A stretch of DNA of 64,000 bases from Polyodon spathula (Eukaryota > Chordata > Actinopteri > Acipenseriformes > Polyodontidae), in contig NC_054538.1 of assembly GCF_017654505.1 (NCBI RefSeq), positions 20,627,412 to 20,691,411 on the forward strand. The letters are read 5' to 3'. Positions 1 to 11,149 of this stretch are shown here, piece after piece; position 1 is the stretch's first letter, and each line of letters begins with the position of its first letter. Under the pieces are notes generated by a model. The model worked only from the letters and a program-made list of their open reading frames with translations. It searched no databases and was not told the origin of the DNA. The translations under genes and the position numbers were made by a program.

Positions 1-412
1 TATTAAATAATGGTAGCTAAGTGTTCCTAGTTTTCTAGGATTTCAAACAAGTAATTTTATTATTAATTTGTTTACTATAAAACTAAATAAACAAGCCTGC
101 TGTGTAATTTTAACTTTTCTTACATTTCAACAAAATAATTTTTTGTTTCATAACAGCTTTTTTTAAACAATTCACTGCTGCAAGTCGTTGTTTTGAACCT
201 TGAGAAAGAACATCATAGTCTTTTGTTTCAGTGAGGCAAAATATGTTTGCTGGGATTTACTAAGTAGCTGCCTCAGGCAAACTGATTTTATAGAATCGGC
301 ATCCTTCAGCTTTTCATAACATGAAATTAATCCTCCCATTTGTAGCGCTGCTGTCTTCGCGTCTGCTCCACAGATTTCTCGTCATATGTGTGTGTGCAGG
401 TAAATTAGATTT

Positions 413-413
<1 letters not shown>

Positions 414-482
<69 letters not shown>
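414..482. repeat. (TG)n(TA)n compound microsatellite
   Basis: About 42 bp of TG/GT dinucleotides run directly into about 25 bp of TA dinucleotides. Open frames across it (alternating Cys-Val, then Tyr-Ile) are artefacts of the repeat. Confidence 0.97.
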
Positions 483-519
483 AACACACAGTCAAACCTA
501 ATTTTTCAATCCACTGCTG

Positions 520-1990
520 GATGAAGGCCTTCCCAAGATTCTTCCACAAAAGCCTGTCTGCTGCGTCTCTCGTCCCTGTTGCTCCAGCGTGTTTCCTAAT
601 TTCACCTTGCCATCTTCTGGAAGGCCTTCTTCCTGATCGCTTTATATCTCTTGGGATCCAGAGAGCTTAATACAGATCTTGTGTAACCAGAGTCAAAGGC
701 TTTTTCATAGTCGCTGAATCCCAAGCAAAGTGGTAGTTCGTACCCGCTGAATCACTTGCCGTACAACTTGAAGATGATCCATTGTGCTAAATCCACTTCT
801 GAATCCTGCTTGCTCATTTGATTGTGCTGAGTCAAATTTATCTTGAAGTCTGTTAGTGAGTATCTTGGTAAAAATCTTTGTAGATTATAGGGAGTGAGCT
901 AACAGGTGTGCAGTTCTTGAGCTCTTCTTTATCTCCTCTCTCATGTAAAGTATCACTGATGTGCTCCCGTCGTTTGGCATTTTCTTTTGCTTAATAAAAT
1001 CTGTAAAAATACACAACAGTATTTTTCTCAGTTCTTCACCTCCTTCTTTCACAATGTCAATTGTTATGCCATCTTCTCTGGGTGCCTTTCCTGTTTTCAT
1101 GTGTTTGACAGCATGTTTCACTTCTTCTGTTAGAACGTCTGGAACTTCTTCCTCGGTCGCATTTTTTCCATCTCGTCTTCATCATTTGCTACATTGCTTT
1201 TTTCATCTTGATATAATTATCAGTAAAAGTCTTCGACTTCGAATCAATTCACGGTTCTTGATAATTGTCTCGTCCTCTTGTTTGATTGTTAAAATCTGTT
1301 TTTTCCTGATGGTCAGTCTTTGTTTTGCTTTCTTCAAGCTTCGGTTGTTTTCAATAGTTTTTTCTACCAACCTACAGTTGAACGATCGTATGTTCTCAGT
1401 AATGCGCTTTCTTACTGTCTTGCAGAGCTGGTGTTTGTTTCATTTCCCTTCTTCATGATGTCTTTTGTCTCTTGCATGATCTTCTGGTCTAATTTTGTAC
1501 TCTGTGTTCCAGAGATGTTTTTTGCTGTTTCTGCAATTACTTGCATCACTTCCTCATAGATTTTGTTTACCTCAATTGCTTCATCTTTAGCTAAATCTTC
1601 ACAAAGGTGCTGACCAATATAAGATAATTTCTATGAAGAAAGTAACTGTCTCTCTCAATTTATGCCAACCAGCCAGGAACAAACTTTTATCCTTATGATT
1701 CAGGACTGCAGAGAGAACTTGGTCGCACACCTTGTGGTTTTTCTTATTGATCCACACTACTCAAGTTTTCCAAGTTTAAATTCAAGACCGGTGGCTGTCC
1801 GTTATTTCGGTTGCCATTCTCTCCCCAACCACAGATGCATTTATTTGATCCGTGATCATTTGCCAATTTTTTTTTCTTTTCTTTGCTAGTTAGGGTTCCT
1901 GATAACTTGCCGAACAGAATTGTTTGTTTTGATCAACAAGTTCTGTAATTGTATTTATTTCTTCTTTAGAAAAATCGTCTTTCCGTGTCA
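520..1990 (-). mobile_element. Non-LTR retrotransposon (LINE) fragment, internally deleted
   Basis: Minus-strand translations give, from high to low coordinates, a basic region rich in Lys and Arg (about 1560-1200), G-K-A-P-x-E-D-G-I-T-I-D-I-V-K-E-G (about 1120-1050), Q-S-N-E-Q-A-G-F-R-S-G-F-S-T-M-D-H-L-Q (about 830-760) and a C-terminal R-W-Q-G-E-I-R-K-H-A-G-A-T stretch ending near 525. These belong to an endonuclease/reverse-transcriptase LINE ORF2. The segment between the GFRSGFSTMDH motif and the C-terminus, which includes the catalytic ADD motif, is missing across about 665-710. Several frameshifts make this a dead copy. The clade was not assigned. Only short open stretches remain (for example 885-1121). 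Confidence 0.75.
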
Positions 1991-1999
1991 CACCGCCCA

Positions 2000-2192
2000 T
2001 TGCAGGTTATTGCAGCTGTGCTTTAAAGTTGATTGCAGAGTAACTGATTTGTCGGTGTGCAAACGCTAAAAAGGATTGCAAGCGATGGTCCTTGCAGTGG
2101 GTTTTATGAAACGCTCGCAGCAAGGACCTTGAAGTCCTCGCAACCACTCTCACAACCTCATCACAATCGCATACTTTTATGAAACGGGCCCC
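2000..2192. mobile_element. Possible DNA-transposon end (GGGCCCGTTTCATAAAA type)
   Basis: The right edge, read on the minus strand, begins GGGGCCCGTTTCATAAAAGT. This resembles termini of small DNA transposons in fish genomes (PIF/Harbinger-like, from memory). TTTTATGAAACG recurs inside at about 2102-2113 in the same orientation. No matching opposite inverted repeat was found at the left edge. GC content is higher than in the surroundings. The assignment is tentative. Confidence 0.35.
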
Positions 2193-2199
2193 TGGATAT

Positions 2200-3570
2200 T
2201 ACGAGTTAAGACATTTTACCGTTGACTTGAGAAAACAGCAATGTTTATTGTATAACTAATTTGTTTTGTTATATTCTCAATTATTTAACGATTCATGATT
2301 TAATTGTTCAATATTTAATTTTCACTGATATATCCAAACGTAGTATGTGAAATATGCATACCGATGATAATAATAATAGTGCTCAATAATAAAGAGTGTT
2401 CATAAGTAATTGATTACTTGACGAGGATTTATTTCCTGCATATCTTTTGTTTAGAACAGAGTAGTTATGCAATAAGAAATATGTAGGTTATGGTAAATAT
2501 ATAATGCTTTGAAGAGATATTTGTCACAAAAATGTTTTTTTGGTATTGCCTTTCAAATATATGGTAGATGTGTAGGGCCCTAGAAAAAAAAAAAAATTAT
2601 TACGTTAAAAACACCACAAAATTGAAAGGTGGAACAGAACAGAGAAAAACCGCAAGTGGCATATTTGATGGAGCCATGATCTTGATTAGCTGCAGGTTTT
2701 ATTTCAGACGAACATCGCATTAAGCGAACTGCTGTAATTTTCTTTTAAGGCTGCAACATAGGCATTGTTGTTTCTATAGACAGGAAGTGCATTTATTGAT
2801 ACAAACGGAAAACTTGTCACACCATGTTCCCTTTGAGTGCCTTTATCTGTAGTTTACTGTATTTCATGCTTTTTTGTTTAATTCAAGAAAATGAAGACCA
2901 TTGAACACCAATACAACATCCTACAATACCCGTGTAATGTTAGAAAGTGTCACATTGAAAGTGATACGCTGTGAGATTTTGGCACAGGTGCAATCAAATG
3001 CGATCTGATGGATGTTTTCCTATTGTCAAACAGAGCTACATTTACCATTAATTATACATTATATTTTTGCAAACCATTAAATATACATTTTTTTTTTGGC
3101 AAACTTAAACTGGAAACAGACAATCAATTTCTCTAAAAAGAAAAATCAATTCACGTTGAACAAGACAAAATGAGAAGTCCAACGCAAAGTTGCACAAGTA
3201 AAAAAAAATGTTCAAGACCCAGTGTATTGCATATGATAAATATTCAGATACTACTTTCTTAATGGTGGAAAAAATATCATGAATTCAATCAAATATGAAA
3301 AAGACCGAAAACAGCATAATGTACTCTGTGTTTTCTAAGTGGCGGTTGTTTAGTAATTGCTTAGGGATGTACGAGCAAGCACTGTGCGCTGCGTACCACT
3401 TTTTAGCGGCGTACCTGAAAATAACACTACACTGGTATTTTGTTCAAACCCAAAAGTAGCTAAATCAGCTGTTCGGCACTTTTGGAACCGGAAACAAAAA
3501 ACTCGGAAAAAAATCTAGTTAGAATCCCTGCTCGCTAGTTTTGAGCTGGCCGATGCATTACAGCTCAAAA
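2200..3570. other. AT-rich stretch without recognised features
   Basis: Both strands were read. There are only short open frames, scattered A/T homopolymers and no splice-framed coding segment that I recognise. Confidence 0.5.
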
Positions 3571-3706
<136 letters not shown>

Positions 3707-3709
3707 ACA

Positions 3710-6575
3710 GGGTTGCAAGTTAACAAACATGCAAATATTAGAGGGACAGGAAACAATAAATGAATATATTTATTAATATATATAGTGCTCCCTCTTTATT
3801 TTGACATCTGACACAAGAAAGTCGTCAAGTAAATTGAGAAATATAAAAAGGGAGTGCTTTATGTGTTTTCCTTTTTTTCTGAAAACATAAACTTAAGGTG
3901 AAGACTTATTGGAAGATATTTAACAATCCTTGTAATCCCTGGCCATAAGCTTGTGAAAACTTTGCCTAGTGTCCCAGTAGAAAATAAATAAATAAATAAA
4001 AATAACTAGAGGAAAGACTTTGAATCTTAACAGCCTGTATAAAATTACGTGGCATGTATTCTCGATACAGGCCTGCATGTTGGCTTTCAAACCAGAAGGG
4101 GAATTTAAAAAAAAAAACTTTTCTATCTGTCTGTTACTCTTAATTTTTTTAACACTTTGAATGGCCATTCTCATTGGCGCTTGACAGAGCTAGTGCGGGC
4201 CCACTTCCTCTGTGCTGTGGTGAGTTATTATAAAGGGACTCTGTGCCTCTTTAACCAGTCTATCTGGCCTCCCGTCTGCAGCCTGCTCTTAACACTGCAG
4301 ATAACAGTTACTTTACAGCACCACCCGGCTCTTGGCACGCTGATAGATATGAACGAACTGCTGCATTAGGAGACACTGGTTTTCTCTATTTTATCAGTAG
4401 AGGGGAACTTTTTTATTGACATATTTTGCATCTATGAACCATGGGCATAGCCCTGCCTGGAGTCAAGACTCTGAATAAATAAATGAACAGTTTAGACAAT
4501 AGATCTCTCACTGCTCAAGAGCTCAGCGATCTAAATAATAACCCTAGACTATCTTTTTTTTCTATTTCATTTTGTAAAAGTGGCCTTTTGGTAGTTTTTA
4601 GTTTTCATTTATTTTTTTTTATTTTTTTCAGGTTTGTTTTTGTAAAGCGCTTTGGGAGGGCTTCAGCTGTAAGATGATTTTTTTTGTCAAAATTAAGGAT
4701 GGAAACAATTACCCAGAAAAAAAAAAATATTTCTCAGGAATAGATGGTCCTCATTTTATTGTTTCATTTTCATGGTCCAGTACGGAGTGCACGGTACATG
4801 TCACATTTACTAATATTTGGAAATAATGTACACAAACTATTCAAAAGGAAGCCAATTTTTTTAATACAATTATTGGGTAGATATAACTTTTTATTTATTT
4901 TTTAACAATACCATTTGTACTGATTTGCAGACATTATTTTTAAATGTTACCCAATGAAGTGTCTAATGTGTGTTTCTCGTATTGTCGAGTATTACAAATA
5001 AATACATTCAAAGTATAACTGATCTGAAAACATTGTAACAGTCCTTATGGTTCTTCATGAAAGGGGCGAGTGGTGTATTTTTCTAAATAAATATATATTT
5101 TTTAAATTAGACATGCTATTATATTCTGTTCCCAGGACATCAAATTAAACCAAATTAGCATGATCCTATAGTCATGTAATATCGGACATAACAGTTATTA
5201 CAACTAATGGCAAGGTAATGTAATTTGGCTAGCAAACTTGTCAATGTGGCTATTAACAAAAGATAACCAGTGGAATTAAAGAAATGTTAAAACACAGTGA
5301 TAAAGTTGGGTGTTTTCTTTTTTTTTTTTGCAGACAATCTCCCCTCTCCCCCCCACCCACCCAAGAGAGGTGTAGCTAAGTATTCCCACTTATTTCCATC
5401 AGCATTGTATTGCATTTATTCTAACGTTGCAGCTATTAGGTTAAAGTAAAAGCCTGGCAAGGCAGGAGTGGACATCGTGTAGCAATCTGATAGGGCACAC
5501 AGGCAGCGACCATCAAGAAATAATGACATTGCCACTTAACCTTTAGCTCTCACGCTGAAAACAAATTGTGGACACAGCAGTCGTAATCCCAAGCATGGCA
5601 TTAGTGATTTCTTCAATTCCACGTAAACAAACTTTGCAAAACAAATCATACAGGTGGTTTCAGGCTGCCATTACCTCAGTTAGAAGTATAAAATGTACTG
5701 TATGCTTAACATTTTGCATCAATTTAGGTAGGCCTTCTTTGATCTGATGATGTTTAATTTAAAAGTTACATGTATTATTGTATTTTTATGAGCTTTCACA
5801 CCGTTTAACAATAGACTGTCAATTTCATATTTTGCAGACTTACATGCTTTCAGTTACATAGAGACTAGTAGGTGGCAGGCAGTGAATTAGAACACTGTAA
5901 TTCCATCCAGGGGACCTGGGAGAGAAATTAAACAACAGCCTTCCCTGAGATGGAATTATTGCGTTGAACATGTCTTCCTGTTTGTTATTGGTTATATACT
6001 GTATACCTTTTAAACTGTTGATTCTCTGATTGCCACAGATCACTGTTCTATAGCAGTGAGAGCAATATCAGTTCCATAAATAGCAGAGATGCTAGTCTCA
6101 TCACAAGGTACGTAGTGGAGACAAATATATGTGAAATTCCAACATATCACTTTAAACTCACCAAGATGTTCTTAAAGATAAAATACCTTATCAACGCCTA
6201 CAACTAAAAAAAAAAAAAAAGAGAAAAACATAATTAAAATCTCAAATGCTTTATTGATTATATAGTTCAATAGTATATTGCACTGTAAAATTGATTTCAG
6301 CTTGGCTGACATATTTTTTTTAAAGACAACTGTATGCTTCGTGGGCCTACTAGCAAATATTTAATGACTGGAAGTATTGAAGAAGAACAACGATACACTC
6401 AGGCTCAGACCTTGTCTGTCATGTTTGTCTGAGACATTTCTATAATGCTCGGATATAGAGGGCTTAACTTCCCTAAATTTGTAGATTTCTTTACGAAAAG
6501 TAGAGTGAATTTATGTTTTATTTTCCTGCATGATATAATCTCTCTGGGTATTATTTATATAAAATCTAATTTAGT
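3710..6575. other. No recognised gene; LINE 3'-tail-like motif near 4640
   Basis: Mostly AT-rich unique-looking sequence. Around 4640-4665 the motif TTTTTGTAAAGCGCTTTGGG resembles the 3' end of fish LINE/SINE tails, but no body is attached. At 4150-4370 a GC-richer patch contains TATAAAGGGACT and is followed about 260 bp later by an AATAAATAAATG run. This could be a decayed LTR or promoter, but nothing decides it. Confidence 0.4.
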
Positions 6576-6577
6576 TG

Positions 6578-6742
6578 TCTCCCCAATTTGGAATGCCCAA
6601 TTGTTATTTGCATACCGGTTCACCGCTGCAACCCCCCTGGCGACTCGAGAAACGGAGGCTGGAATATATATCCTCCGAAACATGCTCCTGCCAATTTTCG
6701 AGCTGAGGATCCACAGCGAGGCCACCAGACCTATAGTGTATT
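6578..6742 (+). repeat. Dispersed GC-rich repeat fragment
   Basis: A block starting TTTGGAATGCCCAATTG and continuing through CTGCAACCCCCCTGGCGACT to GAGGCCACCAGACCTATAG is sharply more GC-rich than its AT-rich flanks. I recall the same wording from many loci in early-branching ray-finned fishes, so I call it a truncated dispersed repeat. Its class is unknown to me. The open frame through it is probably incidental. Confidence 0.5.
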
Positions 6743-7139
6743 AATCAGTTTTAACCTATTCTAAACAAAAAAAACCTTTTAATGAGCAAAAATTAGTTAA
6801 CTATTAACCCGGAAATCCATCTTGGATTTATATATGAAGTTTTATATTAAAATAATATGTGCTGCATTTTGTAATCTGTGCGATTTATTAGATCAAGAAA
6901 TTTGCCATAGATGGATCTCAAATACCAACTTTGTCCCCTGCTGTGAATTCACCTGTACATATGCAGGAAAGGTTTTAATTCCATAATATACAAGCCATCT
7001 CAAAACGTCTGTGTTAGATGCTGTCATTCGATACTCTGGGAGTACAAATTTGCAAGTTTCATTTGGCGATCGCTTTGCCAGAGGAGATATTGATGATGAG
7101 ATTTTGTGAGTCAATGGGTAAGATAATAATACTGTAGCG

Positions 7140-7338
7140 TACAAGGTGGCAGCAGGGCTGGTAGGTGACATAAACCCAATATACACTCCTTGTAAAGGAG
7201 CCGGCTCTTTTGTACCGCGGTATCGGCGCTATGCTTCAGTGCGAGAGGTCCCAGACTCACGCCCGCCCTCCGCCTGTGTGTGGATTGCCTCGCCCTGTGT
7301 GATGCGCCTGCCTGCGGGAACCGGGATCGCTACAATAC
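7140..7338 (+). repeat. GC-rich repeat, possible tRNA-derived SINE
   Basis: GTACCGCGGTATCGGCGC followed by GCGAGAGGTCCCAGACTCACGCC resembles a degenerate tRNA-like head with an imperfect B box (GGTTCGANTCC expected). It is embedded in AT-rich DNA and has sharp composition edges, consistent with an inserted repeat. It does not fold into a convincing intact tRNA by eye. Confidence 0.4.
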
Positions 7339-7339
7339 A

Positions 7340-8120
7340 TTTTATTAACAAGTTGTGTAACTTATAACTACATCTATTTTCATTACTGCTTACTTCGATG
7401 GATAACAAAAGACGTTTAGATACGCTGGGTTAATGGCAGCAGGAAGAGCTTTGCTATCTGGATTTTTTTTTTTTTTTTTTTTTTGCTTATTCCAATCCTC
7501 AATACCAGCAACAGCTACTTCACCAATTATGTTTAGCCAATGTTTTCCTCCTCATTTTAGGATTTTTTTCATCTCCCTTCTAATTTTGTTAGATCTATCA
7601 TTTTTGCTTTCTTATTTAGGTACTGTTCTCTGACAATACTTGCTCTTACCTGTGTACCAGAAAGGCACTTGAACAAATTAAATCTCTGTGTACTCTATGC
7701 TAGGGCATTAGTTTAGACTTGGAAACAGTTATTCCTAAAATACTGACCTGCTTTATCCCTCTGAGTTTTCTTACTTTTTCAGTCAACAGTATTGCTTTTA
7801 AAAAAAAGGCACATACCCTTTCAATATTGCTGTTCTGGAATAAAACTGCATTCATGTAGCATGTTAGTACCAGCAGTGTAGAATAGTTTTAAATGAGACA
7901 GTAAATAGATTATGCTCACCCAGAACATAAGGATGCAGTTATTCACAGGTGGGTATGAAAGCCAGATGTGTTTACCAGCTCACTGCTAACTCAACAGAGA
8001 ACTACTGAAAGGCAATAATGGCTGGTAAATCAACCAAAGCACCCCTTTAACCAACTGTGTGAAAACATATCCATGAATCAGAAAACAAAACCCAACTGAA
8101 AAAGTACCAAAACCAAGCAA
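7340..8120. other. No recognised gene
   Basis: A poly-T run at about 7465-7484 and AT-rich sequence. The open frame at 7433-7633 is mostly the poly-T run. Confidence 0.5.
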
Positions 8121-8272
8121 ATAAGAACATAAGAACATAAGAACATAAGAAAGTTTACAAACGAGAGGAGGCCATTCGGCCCATCTTGCTCGTTTGGTTG
8201 TTAGTAGCTTATTGATCCCAAAATCTCATCAAGCAGCTTCTTGAAGGATCCCAGGGTGTCAGCTTCAACAAC
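8121..8272 (-). mobile_element. CR1-like LINE 3' end with (ATGTTCTT)n tail, 5'-truncated
   Basis: Read on the minus strand, the fragment ends in about three copies of an 8-bp unit (AAGAACAT on the plus strand). Just before the tail, the translation gives I-N-K-L-L-T-T-K-R-A-R-W followed by a stretch matching the copy at 11581-11669. Short 8-bp tail arrays and severe 5' truncation are typical of the CR1 clade. The same family is represented by reverse-transcriptase pieces at 42.2 and 52 kb. Confidence 0.75.
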
Positions 8273-8274
8273 AT

Positions 8275-9316
8275 ACATAGTGCTTTTGAAGACTGTCCCA
8301 TAATACAGTACACTATGTACAGTGCACTGTGTCAATGCAATATTAAATCCAAAATGGTAAATTACGTTTTCTGCTGTGGGTTTCACATTCAGTATTAAAC
8401 AATTAGAAAAGATGGTTATTTCATGTATATATTATGTCCTAAAATTGCACTATGGCAGGGAAGTGTAAAGGTTCAAGGTAGCTTTTGCACATAAACAGTA
8501 ACTAGATGTATCCAAGGCAGATCTGTAGTGACTTGTGGAAACATGCATTGTCACTAGTGTAAATACCTGTTAAACTCTTTCTATGAATTACTACTACAAA
8601 TGGACAAGTGAACAGTTTACTACAGTACAAAAACAGACCCTTTAAATATACTCTTACATTTCCTTAAAAAAATGCTTGTTTATTTTTGTTATATTTTGTT
8701 ATAAGTCTTGATTAAGTGAAATACTCTGCACTAGAGACCAATAACCAGGGTAGAGTGACAACTGTCGTTCCTGAAATTAACCTGGTGATGACACACCCCA
8801 TCTCAGAGCGTGTGCCTAGGGCTTCTGTACAAAGCCAATGTACAGTATTCACTAAACTCTTCCTGTTTCTGGACACCAAAGAAATTATGTAAAGGGTTAG
8901 TGCAGTGTGTTGATTAAGAGCACCAAACATGAAAGAAAAAACAAAGAAAACCATCCATACAAAAGGCCACCACAATCATAGCTGATTTGTGCAATTTCCA
9001 GGAAATTACAAACACAATAGTTGAGTCAGTTACCTAAGTGGGTGACTTGGGCCTATTTCCAGAAACACAGAAGGTTAGAAAACTCAATTATGTCTCTTCA
9101 TTTCCACTTGAATGAAATAAAATCAATTTCAGGTCATTTTACTTTTTAGAACTTCAATTCAACATAATGAGAAGACACAAGGTCAACTCAGTCTTGTTCA
9201 AAAAGCACCGCCATACTGAACTACTATTATCCTTAAGATGGAATCTCCTTGCTTTTCATACAAACACATATATGTGAGCTAGAAATCAAATCTTGCTTTT
9301 AATTTTTTTACAAAAA
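8275..9316. other. 3' flank of the KLHDC3 pseudogene; nothing recognised
   Basis: AT-rich, with no convincing coding segment and no clear polyadenylation signal tied to the pseudogene. The open frames at 8201-8386 and 8712-8975 on the minus strand show no family resemblance. Confidence 0.45.
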
Positions 9317-9470
9317 TTAAGCATGAACAGCAATTTTGCTATGAATACACCCCAGTTTTTTTCCTGTAAGTAAAAAACAAAAGTCCTCAGTGTGTTCTGG
9401 TTGGCGTATTGTTGAGCAGGTGATTGGTTGACTGATGTTACTGTTGGTCATCTTAGCTGTCAACTCCCAC
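9317..9470 (-). pseudogene. klhdc3: KLHDC3 pseudogene exon 4 of 4 visible (C-terminal tail)
   Basis: A long pyrimidine tract and TTTCAG acceptor on the minus strand precede G/TGG-GAG-TTG, read as (R)-W-E-L-T-A-K-M-T-N-S-N-I-S-Q-P-I. KLHDC3 ends in R-W-E-L-x-A-M-T-T-N-S-N-I-S-R-P-I followed within a few residues by the stop. The Arg codon is split at the exon boundary, as expected if the previous exon ended in phase 2. After P-I the match ends and the frame stays open for about 34 unrelated residues to a TAA at 9317. The native stop has therefore been lost, or this extension is chance. Family homology covers only about 9410-9470. Two substitutions (M to K, T to M) fall in the otherwise conserved A-M-T-T-N stretch. 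Confidence 0.82.
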
Positions 9471-9797
9471 CTGAAACGACACAAAAAACAAAAAAGAAGA
9501 AAATCTCTCAAAATAAAATTGCAGGGTCTCTTCCTGTAAGAAATTACAACTACTCCAAGAGCAGCACAAAATATTGAAACAGATGAATAACAAAACACAC
9601 ATACAATATTATATTTGTTTTAGAAAGACTACCCTACAAACCTAGAAAGTTAGGATTTATACTTAATATAAATGTACCGATAGCAGACTTTTCCCACAGG
9701 TGTTTGACCGTATTGATTTCTGCCAGAAGGGATAACCAAGGAAAATGGACATTCCCTGTTGCTGGGAGATCCAATCAAACCTGTCTTATGTGCAGTG

Positions 9798-10088
9798 TTA
9801 AAAATCTTGCTGGAACGGCACTGGGATTGGGTGCTTGACCATGAAAGGAAAGCCAATGGCCAACAGATCACCATCTCTGTACATGGTCAGTCGCAGTAAC
9901 TTAAGGTGTGCAGTATATGCTGGTCTATGAGATGGACCAAAGTTGTCCCACATCCTTTTATTCATTAGCTTTGCAAAACACAAGTCTTCACTAAACACAA
10001 TCCGACAATGATACTTCTGACAAGCCCAGACCTGATGAATCTTTTTGCTGGGCAAAATCTGGGTTGTCTCCCTTTGAGTACCGAGCAT
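9798..10088 (-). CDS. Unidentified 96-residue open frame in a pseudogene intron
   Basis: A minus-strand frame opens with M-L-G-T-Q-R-E-T-T-Q and ends P-V-P-F-Q-Q-D-F before TAA. Its composition looks more protein-like than neighbouring frames (balanced residues, no low complexity, several Trp and Cys). I do not recognise a family. It lies in the last intron of the KLHDC3 pseudogene and on the same strand, without obvious splice links. It could be a relic of transposon coding sequence or chance. Confidence 0.2.
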   Translation of the reverse strand: MLGTQRETTQILPSKKIHQVWACQKYHCRIVFSEDLCFAKLMNKRMWDNFGPSHRPAYTAHLKLLRLTMYRDGDLLAIGFPFMVKHPIPVPFQQDF

Positions 10089-10886
10089 GGTTCATATATT
10101 GCTGTGCTTGCAGTGTGAAATTAATTCAGTACAGGAAATGCATATCAGTTTGTAACATTGGAACGGTTTTGCTCGCTTCCTCAGAGTACTGTATGTCTTG
10201 CCATTTTGAAACACTGGTAAAGTTTAAAGTAATTGCTGAACATGCAAAGACAAAGGTAAAGCACAAGTTGAAATCTGACTTAATATAATGCACCTATATG
10301 TATATACAACTTTCTTCCCTCTTTTTGTTTTGAGTTTTTTTGTGTGTTGTAAAACTGGGTGTCCTTGTTTTTTTGTTGTTGTTATTTTTATTTATTTTTT
10401 ACATAAAGCTATGTTGTGTCCTATAGTATGTTGTCTATTTTATTTCTGTGCCTTGATAAATAATTCAAAAGGCAGAACAGCAATGGGGGGGTGGGGGGAA
10501 GGGTGGAGTAGTCATCACTTTTCTTGGTCAATAACTATCTGTTAGACACATTGCCTGCCTCCTTGTCCCCATAACATTTCTGGAAAGCTTTAACACTAAG
10601 TTGCTGTAATCCAATAACCAGAAGCTGGCTGCTGACGGGGTCTAGTGGTGACCTGATGAGAGGTGAAAGGTCGGGGCTCAGATTGTTATCTATGGATCTG
10701 GTTTCAGACTCCCTCAAACTTATTGTGTGCACAGTGGCCCAGAGGTCTGAGGGAGTCTGTGCCTCTCCAGACAGGTTAGAGAACGGTTAATTGGACTCTG
10801 ACCCCATGCTATGACACAGCATCTAAAAGCTTTTTAAGGTTGATAATACAGGTTAGAGTCCCACTAACCCATTAACTTCCACATGC

Positions 10887-10959
<73 letters not shown>
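10887..10959. repeat. (TA)n microsatellite, left flank of Tc1 element
   Basis: A nearly pure TA dinucleotide tract with one phase slip. It abuts the left inverted end of the Tc1-type element, whose family inserts at TA dinucleotides. Confidence 0.95.
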
Positions 10960-10965
<6 letters not shown>

Positions 10966-11149
10966 ACACCCCCTTGAACTTTTTTCACATTTTGTTGTGT
11001 CAGTGCCTCAGAGTTTCATGCATTTTTTTTCCACTTATCTACACACCATACTCCACACTGTTAAGGGGAAAATGTTTTTATTGAGAAAAAAAATTATATA
11101 TTAAAAATACAAAATTGAAAGATCATAATTGGATAAGCCCCTTGAGTTA

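Noticed and set aside
321..670. Open frames with Cys-Val and Tyr-Ile runs
   Set aside because: They are translations of the TG/TA microsatellite.
6893..7186. 97-residue minus-strand open frame
   Set aside because: It runs across a repeat boundary at about 7140, and the translation resembles no family known to me.
8121..8160. Short regular repeats considered as a CRISPR-like array
   Set aside because: They are 8-bp head-to-tail units without spacers in a vertebrate-type genome. They are a LINE tail.
10585..10620. Plus-strand GTTGCTGTAATCCAATA, similar to codons for A-V-I-Q in the missing KLHDC3 segment
   Set aside because: It is on the wrong strand, surrounded by stops, and no neighbouring residues fit.
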